DNA from: Lachnoclostridium sp. UBA6558
GTDB lineage: Bacteria > Bacillota > Clostridia > Lachnospirales > Lachnospiraceae
Length of the DNA: 9,171 bases
Assembly (NCBI GenBank): GCA_002434335.1
Contig: DJJW01000092.1
Span: 12,693-21,863 of the forward strand
Direction of reading: 5' to 3'
The notes beneath the pieces are model-generated. The model was not told the DNA's origin and did no database searches. It saw only the letters and a program-made list of their open reading frames with translations. Positions 6,515-9,171 of this stretch are shown in pieces (position 1 is the first letter of the stretch; each line of letters starts with the position of its first letter). The position numbers and the translations under genes are program-made.

Positions 6515-6546
6515 TTGTCACAGCAAAAGTATTCTGGGTATATATT
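6515..6546 (+). promoter_or_regulatory. Possible promoter of the amidase gene
   Basis: TTGTCA (6515-6520, 5 of 6) and TATATA (6539-6544) with an 18-nt spacer, or TATATT (6541-6546) with 20 nt. The transcript start would be near 6551, about 100 nt before the TTG start. It is back to back with the DUF134-mrp promoter. No CATA motif typical of sporulation sigma -10 boxes was found between 6486 and 6649. Confidence 0.4.
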
Positions 6547-6649
6547 TGTAAAGTTCCAAAAAGAAACTTAATTGAAAAATTCGCGCCATCAGTAGCAAAT
6601 TTTACTTCCCGGAATATTATGTAATAATAGATATTAAAGGAGCATTATC

Positions 6650-7222
6650 TTGGCTATTCGAATTTTTATAGATCAGGGCCATAATCCCCAAGGATTTAAT
6701 GCAGGTGCAGAGGGTTTCGGATTAAGGGAACAGGATATTACCTATCAGGTAGGTATATATCTGGCAAATATTTTAAATGGCGACCCCAGATTTGAAGCCC
6801 GCACCTCCAGAACCAGTCCGGAACAGGTGCTAGGCTACAGTAACACCTCCAGTCTTGCAGAACGGGTACGTCTTGCCAATACCTGGCCTGCTGATTATTT
6901 CTTAAGTATCCACTGTAATGCAAGTGACAATCCCGCCTTAAACGGAACAGAATGTTATGTTTACGAGAATTATTCCCAGTCTTACTATCTGGCGGAACGT
7001 ATTCTGCTGGCTATCGTAGACCGGCTGGATACTTACAACAATGGTGTGCGTATCAATCCCTCCCTCTATGTATTAAGAAGAACCAATATGCCTGCAGTTC
7101 TGATAGAGCTTGCATATATTACGAATTACAACGACGCTCAGAAGTTAGAAAACAGACAGTATGACTTTGCTTATGCAATTTATCAGGGACTGCTCAATTA
7201 TTTCGGACTGCCGCCTATGTAA
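6650..7222 (+). CDS. N-acetylmuramoyl-L-alanine amidase (Amidase_3 family), catalytic domain only
   Basis: Zinc amidase predicted to cleave the bond between N-acetylmuramic acid and L-alanine in peptidoglycan. 190 residues, almost exactly one Amidase_3 domain. The expected zinc ligands and catalytic Glu are visible: FIDQGHN (His 11), GLREQDI (Glu 27), LSIHCNAS (His 88) and VLIELAYITN (Glu 153). The start is TTG at 6650, supported by AAAGGAG (6636-6642) 7 nt upstream; no better ATG exists. There is no signal peptide, membrane segment or cell-wall-binding repeat, unlike many exported autolysins, so release could need lysis, a holin or non-classical export, or the enzyme may act from the mother cell in sporulation. 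A phage-derived lysin is the other reading. It appears monocistronic, divergent from the DUF134-mrp operon. Confidence 0.9.
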   Translation: MAIRIFIDQGHNPQGFNAGAEGFGLREQDITYQVGIYLANILNGDPRFEARTSRTSPEQVLGYSNTSSLAERVRLANTWPADYFLSIHCNASDNPALNGTECYVYENYSQSYYLAERILLAIVDRLDTYNNGVRINPSLYVLRRTNMPAVLIELAYITNYNDAQKLENRQYDFAYAIYQGLLNYFGLPPM

Positions 7223-7345
7223 ACCGTATCCACAGACCAACATACAAGCGCCTCTTGCAGACCGTATCTGCTTGCAGATGTGGCACTGCCATAAATCAGA
7301 GTTGAATAATGTGTTTTATTAATTTATTCAAGAAATTACCCATTT

Positions 7346-7382
7346 AACAAACAAGGACAGCTGCAATTTCTGGCAGCTGTCC
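7346..7382 (-). terminator. Stem-loop terminator between convergent genes
   Basis: GGACAGCTGC (7355-7364) pairs perfectly with GCAGCTGTCC (7373-7382) around an 8-nt loop. On the minus strand TTGTTTGTT follows (7354-7346), so it best suits transcripts of the tautomerase gene, although it is about 170 nt past that stop. On the plus strand the following sequence is less T-rich, so it may act only weakly on amidase transcripts. Confidence 0.6.
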
Positions 7383-7491
7383 GTTAGATGTAATTCTGTT
7401 TGCTTCTATTAATTTACTACACATATACTTAAATTAGGGTATGTCTGTAAACTCAATACATTTTACAAACACACCACTTTGCGGTATTCTA

Positions 7492-7508
7492 TGCTATAAT
7501 TCCGGAAT
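7492..7508 (+). promoter_or_regulatory. Possible extended -10 promoter antisense to the tautomerase gene
   Basis: TGCTATAAT (7492-7500) is a perfect extended -10 on the plus strand, with no matching -35. The 10-bp palindrome ATTCCGGAAT (7499-7508) overlaps its end. A transcript would run antisense into the tautomerase gene. It may be a chance match. Confidence 0.25.
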
Positions 7509-7550
7509 AGCAGCTAAGAACTGCCTTGTATAGCTTACAATTGACCAGTA

Positions 7551-7895
7551 CTAGAAGTTATTACCGTTATAGCCCCAGTGGCTTACCTCTTCATACTTTA
7601 CATATATTTTGCCTGGTTCAATACCAAGTTCCTCTTCTAAGATATTCGTAATCTCGGAAGTAAGCTTGTTATAGGAATTACTGTCTGCTTTTCCGAAGAG
7701 TTTCACTTCAACAAAAGCAATGGGCTTATCAGCTTTTCCCTGGAAATAGAGGCTTGCCTCTCCTTCAAAGGACAGCATAAGCCAGGTTTCGCTTTTCCCG
7801 GGTATAATACCGATTGCCTTACCGAGTTTTTCTTTTATGATAAGTTCTTTCTCTCTTGTTATTGCAATGTTGGTTTTTGTACTAATATAGGGCAT
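7551..7895 (-). CDS. MIF/phenylpyruvate tautomerase family protein
   Basis: Member of the macrophage migration inhibitory factor superfamily, small trimeric tautomerases that use an N-terminal proline. 114 residues, the normal family length. The protein begins Met-Pro, so Met removal would expose the catalytic proline; a lysine in PGKSETW (Lys 34) matches the conserved active-site Lys; and the C-terminal EEVSHWGYNGNNF resembles the MIF ending with WN-G-STF. The ATG is preceded by AAAGGAGG at 8-nt spacing, an excellent site. It is transcribed alone, convergent with the amidase gene and divergent from the sigma-factor gene. The physiological substrate in bacteria is generally unknown; keto-enol tautomerase activity on phenylpyruvate-like compounds is the family expectation. 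No signal peptide is seen. Confidence 0.92.
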   Translation of the reverse strand: MPYISTKTNIAITREKELIIKEKLGKAIGIIPGKSETWLMLSFEGEASLYFQGKADKPIAFVEVKLFGKADSNSYNKLTSEITNILEEELGIEPGKIYVKYEEVSHWGYNGNNF

Positions 7896-7945
7896 TGGGA
7901 ATCCTCCTTTAAAAAAATCGTTATTTACTGGAAATTAATAACTTC

Positions 7946-7975
7946 AGCATAATTTATAAGGAATACCTTTGTCAA
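7946..7975 (-). promoter_or_regulatory. Possible promoter of the tautomerase gene
   Basis: Minus strand: perfect -35 TTGACA (7970-7975) and a weaker -10 TATGCT (7946-7951, 4 of 6) with an 18-nt spacer. The transcript would start near 7939, about 44 nt before the ATG. The -10 choice is uncertain because the region is AT-rich. Confidence 0.45.
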
Positions 7976-8188
7976 GTCTGTAAAGACTTTTAATCAATAC
8001 AATCTTATAAAGATAATAAAAGCTAATTCTACCCAAGTGGAATACTGACATTTTATTTTTTAATGGATATTTTGATGGCCTGTCACATATTTTATTCTAA
8101 AGATGTTTGGACATGATAATCTATTGTACCTTTTTCGTGTTATTTCGGTTTTTGTGATAAAATTTATCTTTTCTTATCGGACAGCCTG
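7976..8188. other. AT-rich gene-free region upstream of the sigma-factor promoter
   Basis: No coding frame, RNA gene or strong promoter was recognised. The only structure noted is a 6-bp inverted repeat GATAAA-A-TTTATC (8156-8168), just upstream of the -35 region of the sigma-factor promoter, which could be a regulator site or chance AT-rich symmetry. Confidence 0.35.
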
Positions 8189-8197
8189 TGCTATAAT
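8189..8197 (+). promoter_or_regulatory. Extended -10 promoter of the sigma-factor gene
   Basis: TGCTATAAT with perfect TATAAT at 8192-8197 and TG one base upstream. No convincing -35 box lies 17 nt upstream (TTTTCT). The predicted transcript start near 8204 leaves a leader of about 150 nt before the ATG at 8354. Confidence 0.6.
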
Positions 8198-8216
8198 GAT
8201 ATTTGGTGGTAATTTC

Positions 8217-8315
8217 GTCCCATGAAACTTATTTACTAAATATTTTGCATGAAATGTCCCATGATTAATCATACTAGACTTGGGGCACTTAATTTTGTAA
8301 AGGGTTTCTTTTTTT
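8217..8315 (+). promoter_or_regulatory. Structured leader with terminator-like stem before the sigma-factor gene
   Basis: Hand folding gives an outer stem of 8224-8236 with 8297-8308 (ten Watson-Crick and two G-U pairs, one bulged A), followed directly by seven T (8309-8315), like an intrinsic terminator. Inside, TGTCCCA (8255-8261) pairs with TGGGGCA (8281-8287) and encloses the palindrome ATGATTAATCAT (8261-8272). GTCCCATGA is repeated exactly at 8217-8225 and 8256-8264, so two copies can compete for TGGGGC; pairing by the first copy cannot nest with the outer stem. This looks like an attenuator or riboswitch-like leader, but the stem is AU-rich and energies were not computed. Confidence 0.4.
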
Positions 8316-8353
8316 ATCGTATTGTGCAACAATGAGACCCATGGAGGAATATG

Positions 8354-9171
8354 ATGAGCGAAGCAACACATAATTTTGAAGAAAGACTTAAAGAACTACT
8401 GTCCTATGCCAATGACAATAAAGGTGTAGTGGATGTAGGGAAGGTCAACGATTTTTTTAAAGAGATGAACCTTGATGTAAGGCAAATCGATAAAATATAT
8501 GAGTATCTTGAGGCACATAACATTGTCATTCTAAATCCCGTTGAGGAGGATGAACCTGATGATGAGATTATACTGGAGTTAGAAGACAGCGATGAAGCCG
8601 CACTATTAGATTTTGATGATTTATCCATGATCGGCACCATGTCTGATGACCCGGTAAAACTGTACCTGAAGGAAATCGGTAGTTATCCCTTATTATCCGT
8701 GGCAGAAGAAATTGAACTTGCCAAGAAAATCGAAGAGGGTGATGCCCATGCCAAGCAGGTACTTGCTGAATCCAACTTAAGGCTGGTTGTCAGCATTGCA
8801 AAGCGTTATGTAGGCCGCGGTCTTTCTTTCCTTGATTTAATCCAGGAGGGTAACTTAGGTCTTATTAAAGCCGTTGATAAATTTGATTACAGTAAAGGTT
8901 ATAAATTCAGTACTTATGCTACCTGGTGGATTCGTCAGGCTATCACAAGATCCATAGCCGATCAGTCCAGAACCATACGTATCCCGGTACATATGTCTGA
9001 AGTAATTAACAAGACATATCGTGTATCCAGAAGTCTTTTACAGAGCTTAGGCCGTGAACCTTCCGAGCAGGAAATTGCAGATGCAATGAAGCTGCCTATT
9101 GAAAAGGTTAGAGAAATCCTGAAGGTATCCGCAGACCCCATTTCCCTGGATACTCCTATTGGTGAAGAGGA
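8354..9171 (+). CDS. rpoD: Primary-type RNA polymerase sigma-70 factor (RpoD/SigA), 3' end outside window
   Basis: Sigma factor directing RNA polymerase to -10/-35 promoters; the first 272 residues are visible and the frame is open at the window end. Order: region 1.1 at about 8-60 ([12 protein letters not shown] to the YEYLEAHNI helix), an acidic linker at 64-90, region 1.2 ([16 protein letters not shown], 99-114), regions 2.1-2.4 with [35 protein letters not shown] and the promoter-melting [15 protein letters not shown] (185-199), then TIRIPVHM and region 3 through SLDTPIGEE. Regions 3.2 and 4 are cut off. Start: GGAGG (8343-8347) is 6 nt from the ATG at 8354 and 3 nt from the preceding ATG at 8351; 8354 is preferred. 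No dnaG lies upstream, unlike the common dnaG-rpoD arrangement, so a second primary-like sigma factor is possible. A long structured leader precedes it. Confidence 0.92.
   Translation, partial: [272 protein letters not shown]

Larger units (their letters stand above)
7223..7550. other. Gene-free gap between convergent amidase and tautomerase genes
   Basis: No coding frame is supported. Short direct repeats occur after the amidase stop (ACCGTATC at 7223-7230 and 7261-7268; CTTGCAGA at 7253-7260-type spacing with a small ATCTGC-TT-GCAGAT hairpin near 7264-7277) but without a T-run. The strong stem-loop at 7355-7382 and an extended -10-like site at 7492-7500 are listed separately. Confidence 0.4.

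Noticed and set aside
6622..6628. TAATAAT as a -10 box immediately before the amidase ribosome site
   Set aside because: The transcript would start at about the ribosome site itself, leaving no usable leader; the upstream TTGTCA/TATATA pair is more plausible.
7226..7234. DnaA-box-like GTATCCACA after the amidase gene
   Set aside because: A single imperfect match without a cluster or an AT-rich unwinding region is expected by chance.
7253..7277. Small hairpins and CTTGCAGA repeats after the amidase stop as a terminator
   Set aside because: The stems are only 5-6 bp and no T-run follows on either strand.
8174..8371. Minus-strand open frame of 65 codons in the sigma-factor leader
   Set aside because: It crosses the extended -10 promoter, the leader and the sigma-factor start in antisense; no ribosome site supports it.

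Overview
The window looks like chromosomal DNA from a low-GC anaerobic Firmicute, most likely a Lachnospiraceae or related Clostridia (near Lachnoclostridium/Anaerocolumna; inference from protein style, not from a search). Grounds: strong AGGAGG-type ribosome sites, GTG and TTG starts, extended -10 promoters (TGnTATAAT), a clostridial-style DinB (HIDVNSAFLSWE), a class II aldolase, and a DUF134/Mrp operon of the type found in anaerobes. No tRNA, rRNA, CRISPR array or intact insertion sequence was seen.

Layout: 1-188 is edge sequence with no supported gene. Two carbohydrate genes follow on the minus strand, each with its own promoter: phosphoglucomutase/phosphomannomutase (pgcA-like, 189-1904) and class II fructose-bisphosphate aldolase (fba, 2370-3233). 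The gap between them is rich in signals: a textbook pgcA promoter, a 13-bp direct repeat, a hairpin, a possible plus-strand promoter with a palindrome, and a strong fba terminator. dinB (Y-family DNA polymerase, 3514-4704, +) diverges from fba; its promoter spacer holds a good match to the Gram-positive LexA (SOS) box. dinB converges, with only 14 bp between stops, on a minus-strand operon: DUF134 regulator (6010-6354), then an Mrp-type P-loop ATPase fused to a NifX/NifB-like domain (MrpORP type, 4719-6017). The two genes overlap by 8 nt. That operon has a near-consensus promoter (TTGACA-N16-TATAAT) with a perfect 16-bp palindrome at the predicted transcription start.

Divergent from it is a small N-acetylmuramoyl-L-alanine amidase (6650-7222, +, TTG start). 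A stem-loop terminator region separates it from a convergent MIF-family tautomerase gene (7551-7895, -). The window ends inside a primary-type sigma-70 gene (rpoD/sigA type, 8354 onward, +), which has a 150-nt leader that folds by hand into a terminator-like structure ending in seven T.

The genes form several unrelated housekeeping or stress units: sugar-phosphate metabolism, DNA damage tolerance, Fe-S/metal-cofactor handling, cell-wall hydrolysis and transcription. No obvious new multi-gene defence or biosynthetic system is visible. The best leads are regulatory: the 16-bp operator of the DUF134-MrpORP operon together with the Cys-rich tails of both proteins, the sigma-factor leader, and the dinB LexA box.
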